A stretch of 34,357 nucleotides of DNA from Deltaproteobacteria bacterium (lineage in GTDB: Bacteria; Desulfobacterota; Desulfobacteria; Desulfobacterales; UBA11574), in the NCBI GenBank assembly GCA_019310125.1, contig JAFDEW010000012.1:1-34357 (forward strand). Direction: 5' to 3'. This document shows positions 1 through 8,594 of this stretch, one piece after another. Below the pieces are notes generated by a model. That model had not been told where the DNA came from. It saw only the letters and a list, made by a program, of their open reading frames with translations, and ran no database searches. Positions within the stretch are counted from its first letter, which is position 1; each line of letters opens with the position of its first letter. The translations under genes were made by a program, and so were the position numbers.

Positions 1-369
1 TTTCTGTTGCCTCTGATAACCGTCAAACGGGGTTCCCCCTCCAAAGGAAAACCGCATGCCGTTACCCCGGCCTTTTCCAAACAACTCACTGAGTATATTG
101 TCAAAATCGAACCCCTTAAAGATATCTTCCTGTGAAAAACGCTGCTGGAATCCTGCGGCGCCAAACGTATCATACTGTTTGCGTTTCTCCTTGTCGCTCA
201 GAACCGCATACGCTTCACTTATTTTTTTAAATTTTTCTTCAGCGCTTTTATTCCCTTTTGTATGGTCGGGATGATACTTCATCGCAAGCTTCCGATAAGA
301 CTTCTTAATATCTTCTTTGGAAGCGTTTTTATTGACTCCCAGTATTTTATAATAATCTGTTTCAGACAT
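1..369 (-). CDS. DnaJ-domain co-chaperone (partial, C-terminus outside window)
   Basis: Only the first 123 codons are present; the gene runs off the left edge. The start at 369 is preceded by a clear Shine-Dalgarno (GAGGTGA). The translation opens with a complete J domain: helix I (DYYKILGV), helix II ([13 protein letters not shown]) with the HPD tripeptide near residue 33 that stimulates DnaK ATPase, and helix III/IV up to about residue 70. A Phe/Gly-rich linker follows, containing [16 protein letters not shown]. Whether it is a class I DnaJ with a zinc centre or a CbpA-like class II protein cannot be decided, because the C-terminal half is missing. It lies 75 bp downstream of mnmG on the same strand and is not linked to the dnaK/grpE pair 12 kb away. 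Confidence 0.93.
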   Translation of the reverse strand, partial: MSETDYYKILGVNKNASKEDIKKSYRKLAMKYHPDHTKGNKSAEEKFKKISEAYAVLSDKEKRKQYDTFGAAGFQQRFSQEDIFKGFDFDNILSELFGKGRGNGMRFSFGGGTPFDGYQRQQK

Positions 370-444
370 CTTAAAATCACCTCAATTTTATAGCATACTT
401 TTATGAGACTTCAAAATAAGTTTAAAATCATTAGGTGTCAAGGA

Positions 445-2349
445 TCATTCGATTTTTTGATTTCCGGTTTGGGATGGATATTTCTCAGCAGATTTGAGGG
501 AAATCATAATTACAGAAAGCGCAGCCGGGGTGATTCCATCTATGCGGGAAGCCTGGCCAAGTGAAGAAGGCCTTGTGGCAGAAAGTTTTTCTTTGAGTTC
601 GTTTGAAAGTCCGTGCACCGTTTTAAAATCAAAATCTTCCGGTATTTTCATCCGTTCCAGGTTCTTGAATTTTTCGATTTCCTTGAGCTGCCGCTTGATA
701 TATCCTTCGTATTTGATTTCTATTTCCACCTGCCGGGTAACAGATTCACTAAGGTTGTAAGGACTTTCGGACAGTTCTTGTGCGGCACGGTAATCAAGCT
801 CGGCCCTTTTTAGAAGCTGATCCAGATAGATGCCGCTTTTTAAAGGTCTTGTCCCATGACTGAGCAAATAATCGTTTATCTTTTTATCAGGCTTTATCAC
901 GGTTTTTTTTATTCTTTTAATCTCTCTGGCAATCTGCTTTTTTCGTTCATTTACATCTTTTAATGTGTCATGATCGATTAAGCCCAATTCATGACCGGTT
1001 TCCATTAATCTCAAATCCGCATTATCCTCCCGAAGCATCAGCCTGTATTCGGCCCGTGACGTAAACATGCGATACGGTTCGCGGGTGCCCCTTATAACAA
1101 GATCATCTATCATAACAGCCATGTACGCTTGTGACCTGTCGAGAATGAACGGCGGTCTTCCCTGGATCTTGCAAGCAGCATTGATTCCTGACCATATGCC
1201 CTGGGCAGCGGCTTCTTCATACCCCGATGTCCCGTTAATCTGACCGGCCATGTAAAGTCCTGAAACCCGCTTTGTTTCAAGGGTGGGCTTAAGCTGGACA
1301 GGATTGATGTAGTCGTATTCTATGGCATACGCAGGCCGCATGATCTCGGCAGCTTCCAACCCTTTGACGGATCTTACAAACTGAATCTGAATTTCCATGG
1401 GAAGGCTGTTCCCCAGGCCGCTGGCATAAACCTCATCCGTATCAAGGCCTTCGGGCTCAAGGATTACCTGGTGCCTTTCCTTATCAGGAAATCTGACGAT
1501 CTTATCTTCAAACGAGGGGCAGTAGCGGGCCGAAACTCCTGTTATCATGCCGCCATACAGGGCTGAGCGTTTAAGGTTTTTTTGCACAATCTGGTGGCTT
1601 TTCTGGTTGGTATGCCCGATATAGCTTGGAAGCTGGGGATTGTTAATCTTTTCGGTAAAGAATGAAAAAGGTTTTGGCTCTTCTTCCGACCCATGCTCTG
1701 TGAATTCGCTAAAATCGATACTTGCTTTGTTCAATCTGGGCGGCGTGCCTGTCTTCATTCTTCCAAGCTCAAATCCCAGCTCTCTCAGGTGCGCCGGGAG
1801 ACCATAGGATGCAAATTCGCCGGCCCTTCCGGACTGGAATGAATTGAACCCGATGTGGACCAGACCGCTTAAAAAGGTTCCTGTAGCCAACACAACGGCA
1901 TGGGCCCGATATCCAAAACCGGTTTGATCTTCCACACCGGCGATCCTGTTGTTTTCAACGACAAGTCGCTCAACCATGGCCTGTTTGAGGTCCAGGTTGG
2001 GCTGTTTTTCAATGACGGCCTTCATGGCCATATGATAACGGATCTTATCGTTTTGCGTGCGAGAGGATTGGACGGCAGGCCCTTTTTTTGTATTCAGTGT
2101 TCGATATTGAATGGCGGTTTTATCCGTGATCTTTGCCATTTCACCGCCTAAGGCATCTATCTCTTTTACAAGCTGTCCCTTTGCCATACCCCCGATAGAC
2201 GGGCTACAGGGCATTGCTGCCACCTTGTCCAGATCTATGGCCATAAGAAGGACGCGGCATCCCATTCTTGCGGCTGCAAGTGCAGCCTCACATCCGGCAT
2301 GACCGGCGCCGACAACAATAATGTCGTATTTTTTTCGGTAGAAAACCAT
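445..2349 (-). CDS. mnmG: tRNA uridine-5-carboxymethylaminomethyl(34) synthesis enzyme MnmG (GidA)
   Basis: FAD-dependent enzyme that, with the GTPase MnmE, installs the carboxymethylaminomethyl group on U34 of tRNAs reading NNA/NNG codons. The N-terminus carries the dinucleotide-binding motif [12 protein letters not shown], followed by the MnmG signatures [15 protein letters not shown] and KTGTPPRL. Later hallmarks are [16 protein letters not shown] and [17 protein letters not shown]. About 634 residues is the normal family length, so it looks intact. An ATG at 2349 gives MVFYRKKYD; an in-frame TTG two codons upstream (2355) has a slightly better spaced GGAAA, so the start is uncertain by two codons. 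It is divergent from the radical SAM gene across a 147-bp AT-rich spacer. Confidence 0.97.
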   Translation of the reverse strand: MVFYRKKYDIIVVGAGHAGCEAALAAARMGCRVLLMAIDLDKVAAMPCSPSIGGMAKGQLVKEIDALGGEMAKITDKTAIQYRTLNTKKGPAVQSSRTQNDKIRYHMAMKAVIEKQPNLDLKQAMVERLVVENNRIAGVEDQTGFGYRAHAVVLATGTFLSGLVHIGFNSFQSGRAGEFASYGLPAHLRELGFELGRMKTGTPPRLNKASIDFSEFTEHGSEEEPKPFSFFTEKINNPQLPSYIGHTNQKSHQIVQKNLKRSALYGGMITGVSARYCPSFEDKIVRFPDKERHQVILEPEGLDTDEVYASGLGNSLPMEIQIQFVRSVKGLEAAEIMRPAYAIEYDYINPVQLKPTLETKRVSGLYMAGQINGTSGYEEAAAQGIWSGINAACKIQGRPPFILDRSQAYMAVMIDDLVIRGTREPYRMFTSRAEYRLMLREDNADLRLMETGHELGLIDHDTLKDVNERKKQIAREIKRIKKTVIKPDKKINDYLLSHGTRPLKSGIYLDQLLKRAELDYRAAQELSESPYNLSESVTRQVEIEIKYEGYIKRQLKEIEKFKNLERMKIPEDFDFKTVHGLSNELKEKLSATRPSSLGQASRIDGITPAALSVIMISLKSAEKYPSQTGNQKIE

Positions 2350-2496
2350 AAGCAACGATGTTTCCGTTAAATTATTTTACAATCTTTCTTCAAACAAGTA
2401 TATATTATAAAAATAATTATTAATTAGCCAGAAGTAATTTCACCGGAAAATTTTCTTAACCATTGGCACAAAATTTACCCTTAAGAACCCAATGAC

Positions 2497-3429
2497 ATGC
2501 ATAAAAGATATAATGATTTTAACACGTATCTAAGAAGTATCTTTGGTTGCAGAGTTCAAAAAATAACCATTGATGCGGGTTTTTCCTGCCCAAACAGAGA
2601 CGGTAAGATCTCAACCGGAGGATGTATATACTGCAACGTCCGGGGATCCGGAACCGGTGCCCATGCAAAAGGGCTTTCTGTGACCGATCAGATCATTCAA
2701 GGTAAAAAAGCGCTTTCCAAGCGGTACAAGGCAAAAAAGTTTATTGCCTATTTCCAATCATTTTCAAATACTTACGGTCCTTTTGACAGGCTTAAAAATC
2801 TTTATGCGCAGGCCCTGGCCATAGAAGATGTGGTGGGTTTATCCATCGGTACAAGACCGGACTGTGTGAATGAACCAATTCTGGAGCTGTTACAAGGGTA
2901 TGCGGAAAATTACCTTGTCTGGATCGAATACGGTCTGCAATCGGCCAATGATTCCACACTTGCCTTTATCAATCGGGGGCATGACGTTATGTGCTTTAAG
3001 CAAGCGGTTCTCGCCACGAAAAACAGAGGGATCAACATATGTGCCCATGTTATTCTCGGTCTTCCCAATGAAACAAAAGCCCACGTGCTTGAAACCGCCC
3101 GGGTGGTTTCAGACATGGAAATAGACGGCATAAAGATTCACCTTCTCTATGTTGTAAGGGGCACAGCGCTTGATAAGCTTTACTCTGCGGGTGAATATAG
3201 ATGCCTTGAGCAGCAGGAATATGCAGACCTTGTCTGTGATTTTCTGGAACATATTCCGAAAAATATGGTTATTCAGCGACTCACCGGAGATCCACACCCT
3301 GAAGAACTTGTTGCCCCCATGTGGGCCCTCAAAAAAACAGAGAATATGGCCCTGATAAAAAAAACTCTGGAAAAAAGGGATTCGTGGCAGGGAAAGCTAT
3401 GGGTTGCAAAAAATAAAACGGTCCCATAA
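2497..3429 (+). CDS. YhcC-type radical SAM protein
   Basis: A 310-residue radical SAM protein of the YhcC family (TIGR01212 type), whose biochemical reaction is not established. The cluster-binding cysteines are C31, C43 and C46 in CPNRDGKISTGGCIYC, which gives CX11CX2C rather than the common CX3CX2C; this wide spacing is usual for YhcC and Elp3 relatives. Other family-like stretches are GLSIGTRPDCVN, WIEYGLQS and HVILGLPNE. The start ATG at 2497 has no convincing Shine-Dalgarno, but the N-terminal sequence MHKRYNDFNTYLRS fits the family. It stands alone, divergent from mnmG, so genomic context gives no substrate clue. Confidence 0.88.
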   Translation: MHKRYNDFNTYLRSIFGCRVQKITIDAGFSCPNRDGKISTGGCIYCNVRGSGTGAHAKGLSVTDQIIQGKKALSKRYKAKKFIAYFQSFSNTYGPFDRLKNLYAQALAIEDVVGLSIGTRPDCVNEPILELLQGYAENYLVWIEYGLQSANDSTLAFINRGHDVMCFKQAVLATKNRGINICAHVILGLPNETKAHVLETARVVSDMEIDGIKIHLLYVVRGTALDKLYSAGEYRCLEQQEYADLVCDFLEHIPKNMVIQRLTGDPHPEELVAPMWALKKTENMALIKKTLEKRDSWQGKLWVAKNKTVP

Positions 3430-3576
3430 ATTTTATTTAATGTTATTTCAATGAGATGATTGTTTTAAAAGTAACATCTCTATAAATTATGGATTCGTGT
3501 CAATATGATTATTTCATACGCCAGAACTTATTGAGAAGTTACTTTTTAAATGCTCTGGCACATGGCTCTTTTGTAG

Positions 3577-3726
3577 CTACAACGTATACGATAAAATTTT
3601 CATCCCAAGGATTAGCGTAATAATTCCAAGCAACCTTGTGGCTTTAGATTCATTTGAATAAAGACACGCCCAAGCACCAATTCCGATCCAGACCAAACAG
3701 ATTAGACAAACAATCCAATTTTCCAT
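3577..3726 (-). CDS. 49-aa hydrophobic membrane protein, unrecognised
   Basis: A short reading frame of 49 codons plus TAG, starting at 3726 directly behind a strong Shine-Dalgarno (AAAGGAG, 7 nt spacing). The translation begins MENWIVCLICLVWIGIGAWA and has two hydrophobic segments, about residues 4-23 and 32-45. They are separated by a short polar loop (SNESKATR), consistent with a two-pass inner-membrane protein. Cysteines lie at 7, 10 and 21. I do not recognise a family. It is on the strand opposite the upstream radical SAM gene and next to a cluster of palindromic repeats. A chance ORF is possible, but ribosome-site quality and hydrophobic patterning argue for a real gene. Confidence 0.6.
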   Translation of the reverse strand: MENWIVCLICLVWIGIGAWACLYSNESKATRLLGIITLILGMKILSYTL

Positions 3727-3762
3727 CAATATTCTCCTTTATATGAGTTGGCAACTTAACTA

Positions 3763-3904
3763 GTGTCCATCCAGAAACGGCATCTTTTGGCCCCCGGCGG
3801 CGTTCTCGCTCGTTTTCAATCCTCGAAATAGCACGCTATGCCTCCGGTTGAAAACTCGCTCGGGCCTTGCCGGAAACCAAAATCTACCATTTCTGGATGG
3901 ACAC
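3763..3904. repeat. 142-bp palindromic repeat with 15-bp perfect terminal inverted repeats
   Basis: The ends are exact inverted copies: GTGTCCATCCAGAAA at 3763-3777 and its complement at 3890-3904. Pairing continues inward imperfectly through GTTTTCAATCC against GGTTGAAAAC to a central ATAGC-AC-GCTAT hairpin, so the whole unit can fold into one long hairpin. It contains no coding potential and resembles a MITE/REP-type non-autonomous element. Confidence 0.8.
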
Positions 3905-3906
3905 CC

Positions 3907-3959
3907 GTATTCCTGTGGTTAAAATTTTCGTCTTCCTTGATCTTAACGAAAAATCCTAG
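3907..3959 (-). repeat. Truncated copy of the dispersed core repeat (family copy 1)
   Basis: Read on the minus strand, 3941-3907 matches 8897-8931 at 34 of 35 positions (it starts ATCAAGGAAG and ends CACAGGAATAC). The match stops exactly beside the 142-bp palindrome at 3904, as if the palindrome had inserted into or truncated this copy. It shares its core with the fuller copies at 8864-9005 and 17197-17377. Confidence 0.75.
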
Positions 3960-4170
3960 TTTTCGTTCGGGCATTAAATATGCAAAAAGCATGCAAAATC
4001 AAATTTATTTAAATTTATATCTTAAATATTAGGGCGTTATCTTCTTTGCCTGCTGAAGATTTTTATAATATTCACAGGAAAATATATATAGTTATGGGAT
4101 AAAATACCCAAAAAAATGTGAAAACTATTACATATTTTTCTTTTAAGATTTCGGAGAGGGAAAGAGGCAG

Positions 4171-4297
4171 GGTAAACGCATTTGATTTCGGCGCAGCTCG
4201 GGCTTACGGATGCTTAAGCACAAGTTTCAGTCGGTTGGAAAGAGATAAATGCCGTCGTGGAGCGTTCTCGCTATATTGGGATTCAAATGCGTTTCCC
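4171..4297. repeat. Inverted-repeat-bounded element, about 125 bp
   Basis: AAACGCATTTGA at 4174-4185 is matched by its exact complement TCAAATGCGTTT at 4283-4294. The interior has a smaller pairing (GCTTA..TAAGC around 4202-4218). The open frame that spans it shows no protein-like composition. Together with the two elements at 3763-3959, this fills most of the 613-bp spacer between 3727 and 4339. The remainder (3960-4170) is AT-rich and shows nothing else I can name. Confidence 0.6.
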
Positions 4298-4339
4298 TTG
4301 GGAAAGGGGGATTTTAGAACCGTTTAGAGGAATTAACGC

Positions 4340-6004
4340 TTATGATAACGATCCAGCTGTTTTTGTATATCTTTGTACAATCGGATAATTTCTGCCATAA
4401 CCGAACGCCTTTGACGTTACCTTAAGGCCTGGAGCCGCCTGATATCGCTTGTATTCGTTTCTATCGACTTTAAAGATAATCTCCTCTACAATATTTTTAT
4501 CAAACCCCATTTGAACCAGATCATCGGCCCCTTTGAAGTCTTCAATATATGCTTTTAAGATAGAATCAAGGAGTTCATAAGGTGGCAGGTCGTCCTGATC
4601 GCTTTGATCGGGTTTGAGTTCAGCGGAAGGTGCTTTGGTGATAATCCGTGTTGGGATATATTCTTTTTCTCGATTTATAAAGCGAGCCAGATCATAAACG
4701 GTGGTTTTTGGAACATCTGAAATTACTGCCAGTCCTCCGGTCATATCACCATAAAGCGTACAGTAGCCCACGGCCAGCTCGGACTTATTACCCGTAGAAA
4801 GTACAAGGGAGCCCTGTTTGTTGGACAGGCCCATAAGTATTGTACCCCTGATTCTGGCCTGTATATTCTGTTCCGTAATGCCAGGTTCATTATCTTTGAA
4901 AGACGGTGAGAGGAATCTTAAAAATTCTTTAAAGATGCCGTCTATGGGAACCCGGGTAAGCACTATGCCCAGGTTTTTGGCAAGTTCCTCAGTATCTTCG
5001 AAATTTTCTTTCGAGGTATACTGAGACGGCATAAATACAACCGAAACATTATCCTGCCCTAAGGCTTTAACTGCAATACATGCTGTCAGCGCCGAATCTA
5101 TGCCTCCGCTTAACCCAATGACAACCCTTGAAAAACCACACTTTGTAACGTAGTCTCGTGTTCCCATGACAAGAGCTTTCAAGATCGATTCTGTATCCGA
5201 ATTTGAAATCGGATGGAGGTCATCTTTGGATGACTCAGGGGCTTTTGAATCAAAAACCAAAAGATCTTCATCAAAATCACATGCTCTGGCCACAATATTT
5301 CCGTTTTTATCAAAAACAGCGCTTATTCCATCGAAAAGAACACTATCATTTCCACCGACCTGGTTGGCAAATATTAAAGGAACGCCGTATTTTCGGGCCA
5401 TGGAACCAAACATATTCCATCTGAATTCTCTGGTTCCCACATAAAAAGGAGATGCGGATACATTGATAACCAGATCAGCGCCGGATTTTACAACCAGTGC
5501 CACAGGATCCGTGGCATATAGTCTTCTTTTGAAGATATCCTCATCGTTCCAGGCATCTTCACAAACGGTAAGTCCTATCCTGTGCCCCTTGTAAGGGTAT
5601 GGTACACTTTCCCGGCCGGGTTCAAAATACCGGCTTTCATCGAATATGTCGTATGTGGGCAGAAGCCTTTTATGAACTTTGTGCAATATGTTGCCGTCTT
5701 CAAAATGAACCGCCGAATTGAAAAGGGGTTTTCCTTTATTGTCAGAATTTTTATCTACAAATCCGCATATCACTCCGATACCTCGTATCGACGCCAGGAG
5801 CCTGTTTAAACAGGCAAGATTGGCATCGACAAAGTCGTTCTTTTCAAGAAGATCGCGTGGCGGATACCCCGAAATGACGAGTTCTGAAAAAACAACCATA
5901 TCACAGTTAAGTTCAATGGCCTTGTCAGCAAAACATTTAATTTTTTCAAAATTATAATTAAAGTCGCCGATAATGGGATTAATTTGTGCAATCGCTATTT
6001 TCAT
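4340..6004 (-). CDS. nadE: Glutamine-dependent NAD+ synthase
   Basis: Two-domain NAD synthetase of 554 residues that converts nicotinate adenine dinucleotide to NAD+ using glutamine-derived ammonia. The N-terminal nitrilase-type glutaminase domain has its triad: Glu in FSELVISGYPPRD (E41), Lys in VHKRLLPTYD, and Cys in LTVCEDAWND. The C-terminal NadE domain has the PP-loop SGGIDS and the signature GNKSELAVGYCTLYGDMTGG. The ATG at 6004 (MKIAIAQINPIIGDF) matches the family start; an upstream in-frame start adds 14 hydrophobic residues and is rejected. It lies in the same direction as miaA, 131 bp downstream, with a small inverted repeat in the gap. Confidence 0.97.
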   Translation of the reverse strand: MKIAIAQINPIIGDFNYNFEKIKCFADKAIELNCDMVVFSELVISGYPPRDLLEKNDFVDANLACLNRLLASIRGIGVICGFVDKNSDNKGKPLFNSAVHFEDGNILHKVHKRLLPTYDIFDESRYFEPGRESVPYPYKGHRIGLTVCEDAWNDEDIFKRRLYATDPVALVVKSGADLVINVSASPFYVGTREFRWNMFGSMARKYGVPLIFANQVGGNDSVLFDGISAVFDKNGNIVARACDFDEDLLVFDSKAPESSKDDLHPISNSDTESILKALVMGTRDYVTKCGFSRVVIGLSGGIDSALTACIAVKALGQDNVSVVFMPSQYTSKENFEDTEELAKNLGIVLTRVPIDGIFKEFLRFLSPSFKDNEPGITEQNIQARIRGTILMGLSNKQGSLVLSTGNKSELAVGYCTLYGDMTGGLAVISDVPKTTVYDLARFINREKEYIPTRIITKAPSAELKPDQSDQDDLPPYELLDSILKAYIEDFKGADDLVQMGFDKNIVEEIIFKVDRNEYKRYQAAPGLKVTSKAFGYGRNYPIVQRYTKTAGSLS

Positions 6005-6021
6005 GGCAGTCAAGATAAATA

Positions 6022-6094
6022 GGACACAGATATATACAGATAACATTGTTATTTTTTAATTTAAAATCTTGACAATCTGTGTTTATCTGTGTCC
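6022..6094. repeat. Imperfect inverted repeat between miaA and nadE
   Basis: GGACACAGATATATACAGAT (6022-6041) pairs with ATCTGTGTTTATCTGTGTCC (6075-6094), with an 11-bp perfect outer arm and mismatches inside. It also contains tandem CAGATA-like units. It may act as a transcript hairpin between the two minus-strand genes or be a repeat of the same kind as the others here. Confidence 0.55.
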
Positions 6095-6135
6095 AAAAAA
6101 GGAAACACCTATCCTATCTATTTATTGTTATATAT

Positions 6136-7071
6136 TTACTCGGCTTGCAAGAATTTTTTTATAAGCCTTTGAATTTCTCTTAGCTGTCCGGGTTCTCTCC
6201 ATATAATCTCCGGGTCGGCCTTGAACCAGGTCAACTGACGTTTTGCATATCTTCTTGTATCCCGTTTCAATGTCCGCAGGGTCTCATCCCATGAACATCG
6301 TCCTTTAATAAAATCGATCAGGTGACGATAACCGATTGACCGCATCGATTTCAGGTCGTCCGAATACCCCATATCCAGAAGTCCCTTAACCTCGTCAAGG
6401 AATCCGGAGTCGATCATTGCATCTACCCTGTGGTTAATACGATCATAGAGCACCTCCCGGTTTATGTGCAGGCCTATTTTTAATGCTCTGAACCGATGAT
6501 CTTTAAACCCGTGCTCCCGTTGAAATGCAGTAATGGGCTTTCCTGTCAATTCATATACTTCAAGGGCCCTTATAATCCTGTAAGAATCATTGGGATGTAT
6601 TCTCTCTGCCGTATCAGGATCATGTCGGCGTAACTTTTGGTAAAGAGAATCAGCGCCATAAATCCGTGCCTGTTCTTGCAAACGCTTACGCGCACGGATA
6701 TCCGCCCGCCCGGATTTAAACAGGCCGTGCACAAGTGCTTTTATGTAGAGTCCGGTCCCGCCGACCACAAAGGGGGTAACGCAGCTGGCATAAAGCTTTA
6801 TGATTTTTTCATTGGCCATTTCCGCGAACTGTCTGGCATCAAAATGCTCGTCCGGGTTGATTAAATCGATCATATGATGAGCAACGCGCGACTGCTCATC
6901 CGTGGTCGGCTTGGCAGTGCCGATATCCATATGCCTGTAAATTTGCATTGAATCGGCACCAATAATCTCGCCGTTAAAAGCCCCGGCAAGATTAATTGCC
7001 ACAGAAGTTTTGCCCAAAGCCGTTGGTCCGCAGATAATTATGATTTTCGGTTTCACATTGTCAGCACACAT
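6136..7071 (-). CDS. miaA: tRNA dimethylallyltransferase (A37 isopentenylation)
   Basis: Transfers dimethylallyl from DMAPP to N6 of A37 in tRNAs that read UNN codons. The 311-residue protein has the P-loop GPTALGKT (residues 15-22), the DSMQIYRHMDIGTAKP stretch that contacts the tRNA and carries the catalytic Asp, VGGTGLYIKAL, and the C-terminal KRDTRRYAKRQLTWF typical of MiaA. The start ATG at 7071 puts the P-loop at its usual position. hfq, which often follows miaA in proteobacteria, is absent; nadE follows instead. The 254-bp spacer on its 5' side also carries the dsrC promoter. Confidence 0.97.
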   Translation of the reverse strand: MCADNVKPKIIIICGPTALGKTSVAINLAGAFNGEIIGADSMQIYRHMDIGTAKPTTDEQSRVAHHMIDLINPDEHFDARQFAEMANEKIIKLYASCVTPFVVGGTGLYIKALVHGLFKSGRADIRARKRLQEQARIYGADSLYQKLRRHDPDTAERIHPNDSYRIIRALEVYELTGKPITAFQREHGFKDHRFRALKIGLHINREVLYDRINHRVDAMIDSGFLDEVKGLLDMGYSDDLKSMRSIGYRHLIDFIKGRCSWDETLRTLKRDTRRYAKRQLTWFKADPEIIWREPGQLREIQRLIKKFLQAE

Positions 7072-7226
7072 GATTCAATTTGCCAGTTGCTTCCGGGTTT
7101 TTACTTCCGTCCGGCGACGATCTAACGGCCTTTGCCGCATTATAAATTTTATATCAATAAAATTCAGGATACATTAGAGTATATTTAGGATCAAATTATT
7201 TTCAAAAAATATTTATATTTTTCATA

Positions 7227-7253
7227 TTGACATTAACAAATTAATCATATAGA
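7227..7253 (+). promoter_or_regulatory. Putative sigma-70 promoter for dsrC
   Basis: A perfect -35 TTGACA (7227-7232) is followed after 15 bp by TATAGA (7248-7253). The spacing is short but the sequence lies in an AT-rich spacer, and it would give a leader of about 65 nt ending in the AAAGGAGG ribosome site of dsrC. Confidence 0.55.
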
Positions 7254-7325
7254 GATTTTTAGATCATAAACAGAAGAAGGCGGCAAGGTAATAAGAATAA
7301 TTAAAATATAAAGGAGGTTTGTTCA

Positions 7326-7643
7326 ATGGCAACAGTTGAGTTTATGGGAAAGAATTTTACCGTAGATGAAGATGGCTTTATCGATGACTATACTAATTAT
7401 TGTCCAGAGTGGACGCAATGGGTAAAAAGTCAAGAAGGAATTGAAGAATTGACTGATGAGCACCATAAAGTTGTCACAGTTCTTCAGGAATACTATGAGA
7501 AAAACGGAATTGCCCCTATGGTCCGTATTCTATCAAAAGTTACCGGTTTCAAACTGAAACATATTTATGAGCTGTTTCCGTCAGGACCCGGTAAGGGAGC
7601 CTGTAAGATGGCTGGTCTTCCGAAACCGACCGGATGTGTCTAA
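7326..7643 (+). CDS. dsrC: DsrC, sulfur-carrier/trisulfide protein of dissimilatory sulfite reduction
   Basis: A 105-residue DsrC/TusE-family protein. DsrC is the substrate partner of DsrAB sulfite reductase: its two C-terminal cysteines carry sulfur as a trisulfide that is reduced at the membrane by DsrMKJOP. Both cysteines are present, C93 (GKGACKM) and the penultimate C104 (TGCV), separated by 10 residues as in true DsrC; TusE lacks the first. The start has a strong AAGGAGG. It is monocistronic, with its own promoter and a strong terminator, and is not adjacent to dsrAB, as is usual. It is the main evidence that the host respires sulfur compounds. Confidence 0.96.
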   Translation: MATVEFMGKNFTVDEDGFIDDYTNYCPEWTQWVKSQEGIEELTDEHHKVVTVLQEYYEKNGIAPMVRILSKVTGFKLKHIYELFPSGPGKGACKMAGLPKPTGCV

Positions 7644-7679
7644 TTAAAAATACTATAATTAATTTCATCAGTTTGTAAC

Positions 7680-7712
7680 AAAAAAGTCCTGCAATTAATG
7701 CAGGACTTTTTT
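7680..7712 (+). terminator. Rho-independent terminator after dsrC
   Basis: A perfect 14-bp stem (AAAAAAGTCCTGCA against TGCAGGACTTTTTT) with a 5-nt loop and a trailing T-rich run, 36 bp after the dsrC stop. The A-run on the 5' side would let it work in either direction. Confidence 0.92.
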
Positions 7713-7730
7713 GTTTTGTGGAGGGGATGT

Positions 7731-8135
7731 ATGATCTGTTCCGTTAAATCAAAAACCCGAACAGAATTGATAGACATTACTTCAAAGATTCAGGATATGG
7801 TCATGTCCGCGGGCATCGATCAGGGACTGTGCATGCTTTATGTGCCGCACACAACCGCAGCCATCACCATTAATGAAAGTGCCGATCCGAGCGTTAAAGA
7901 TGATATTCTGATGATTATAAACAAGATAATACCGTGGGAAGCCGGATATCGCCATCTTGAAGGGAATTCACCGGCTCATATAAAATCGACAATTGTTGGA
8001 GCTTCAGAGCTTATTGCCATAGATAATAATCGATTGGTGCTCGGCACGTGGCAGGGAATATTTTTCTGTGAATTTGACGGCCCCCGAACCAGAAAGGTAC
8101 AGGTTCGTATTATTAAAGAAAAGTTTCAGGAGTAA
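7731..8135 (+). CDS. YjbQ family protein (UPF0047)
   Basis: A 134-residue YjbQ-family protein; some members substitute weakly for thiamine-phosphate synthase, but the physiological role is unsettled. The signatures are PHTTAAITINESADPSV, the HLEGNSPAHIKST stretch with conserved His and Asn, and LGTWQGIFFCEFDGPR near the end. The ATG at 7731 is chosen because it follows GAGGGG at proper distance; a longer in-frame start lies inside the dsrC terminator loop and is rejected. The downstream siroheme decarboxylase gene starts 3 bp after the stop, so the two are almost certainly co-translated. Confidence 0.92.
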   Translation: MICSVKSKTRTELIDITSKIQDMVMSAGIDQGLCMLYVPHTTAAITINESADPSVKDDILMIINKIIPWEAGYRHLEGNSPAHIKSTIVGASELIAIDNNRLVLGTWQGIFFCEFDGPRTRKVQVRIIKEKFQE

Positions 8136-8138
8136 CCC

Positions 8139-8594
8139 ATGCCGCCATTAGATGATATGGACAGGGCAATCCTTAATCTGATTCAATCCGATTTTCCCAT
8201 AACCCCCCGCCCTTATCTTGCAATTGCCCAACGTCTCGGTTTTTCAGAAAATGATGTTATAAAACGACTGGATCGGCTAAAAAAAAAGGGCATTATACGC
8301 CGAATAGGCGGGAATTTTGTTCCTGAAAAGCTAGGATATATCAGTACGTTATGCGCGGCAAGGGTTCCGGAAGACAAAATCCAAAGCTTTGCCAAAGCGG
8401 TAAACCGCTATCCGGGAGTCACTCATAATTATCAGCGGGATAATAAATATAACGTCTGGTTTACCTTTATTGCTCCTTCCATGAAGGAAATAGAGGAAAA
8501 CCTTGAAAATATCTCCCGACAAACAGGGATTAAGAAAATTATCAACCTGCCGGCCACAAAGGTATTTAAGATAAGGGCGCATTTTAACCTTTGA
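8139..8594 (+). CDS. Siroheme decarboxylase subunit (AhbA/AhbB, Lrp-like)
   Basis: A 151-residue Lrp/AsnC-like protein with an N-terminal winged helix (LDDMDRAILNLIQ, then AIAQRLGFSENDVIKRLDRLKKKGIIRRIGG) and a C-terminal RAM-like domain. This is the architecture of AhbA/AhbB, which decarboxylate siroheme to didecarboxysiroheme in the alternative haem pathway of sulfate reducers. VTHNYQRDNKYNVWFTF, with the His/Arg pair, is typical of the family. The partner subunit and the radical SAM enzymes AhbC/AhbD are not in this window. The start has AGGAG within the end of yjbQ. A plain transcription regulator is the less likely alternative. The stop codon touches a palindromic repeat. Confidence 0.78.
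   Translation: MPPLDDMDRAILNLIQSDFPITPRPYLAIAQRLGFSENDVIKRLDRLKKKGIIRRIGGNFVPEKLGYISTLCAARVPEDKIQSFAKAVNRYPGVTHNYQRDNKYNVWFTFIAPSMKEIEENLENISRQTGIKKIINLPATKVFKIRAHFNL

Noticed and set aside
3519-3545. Short similarity with 23168-23190 (CCAGAACTTATT...).
   Set aside because: About 18 of 22 matches, but too short and unstructured to call a repeat family from two copies.
4118-4327. 69-codon open frame on the plus strand.
   Set aside because: It runs through an inverted-repeat element and lacks a ribosome site.
7698-7730. N-terminal extension of the YjbQ protein.
   Set aside because: It starts in the loop of the dsrC terminator; the ATG at 7731 has the ribosome site and the family start.
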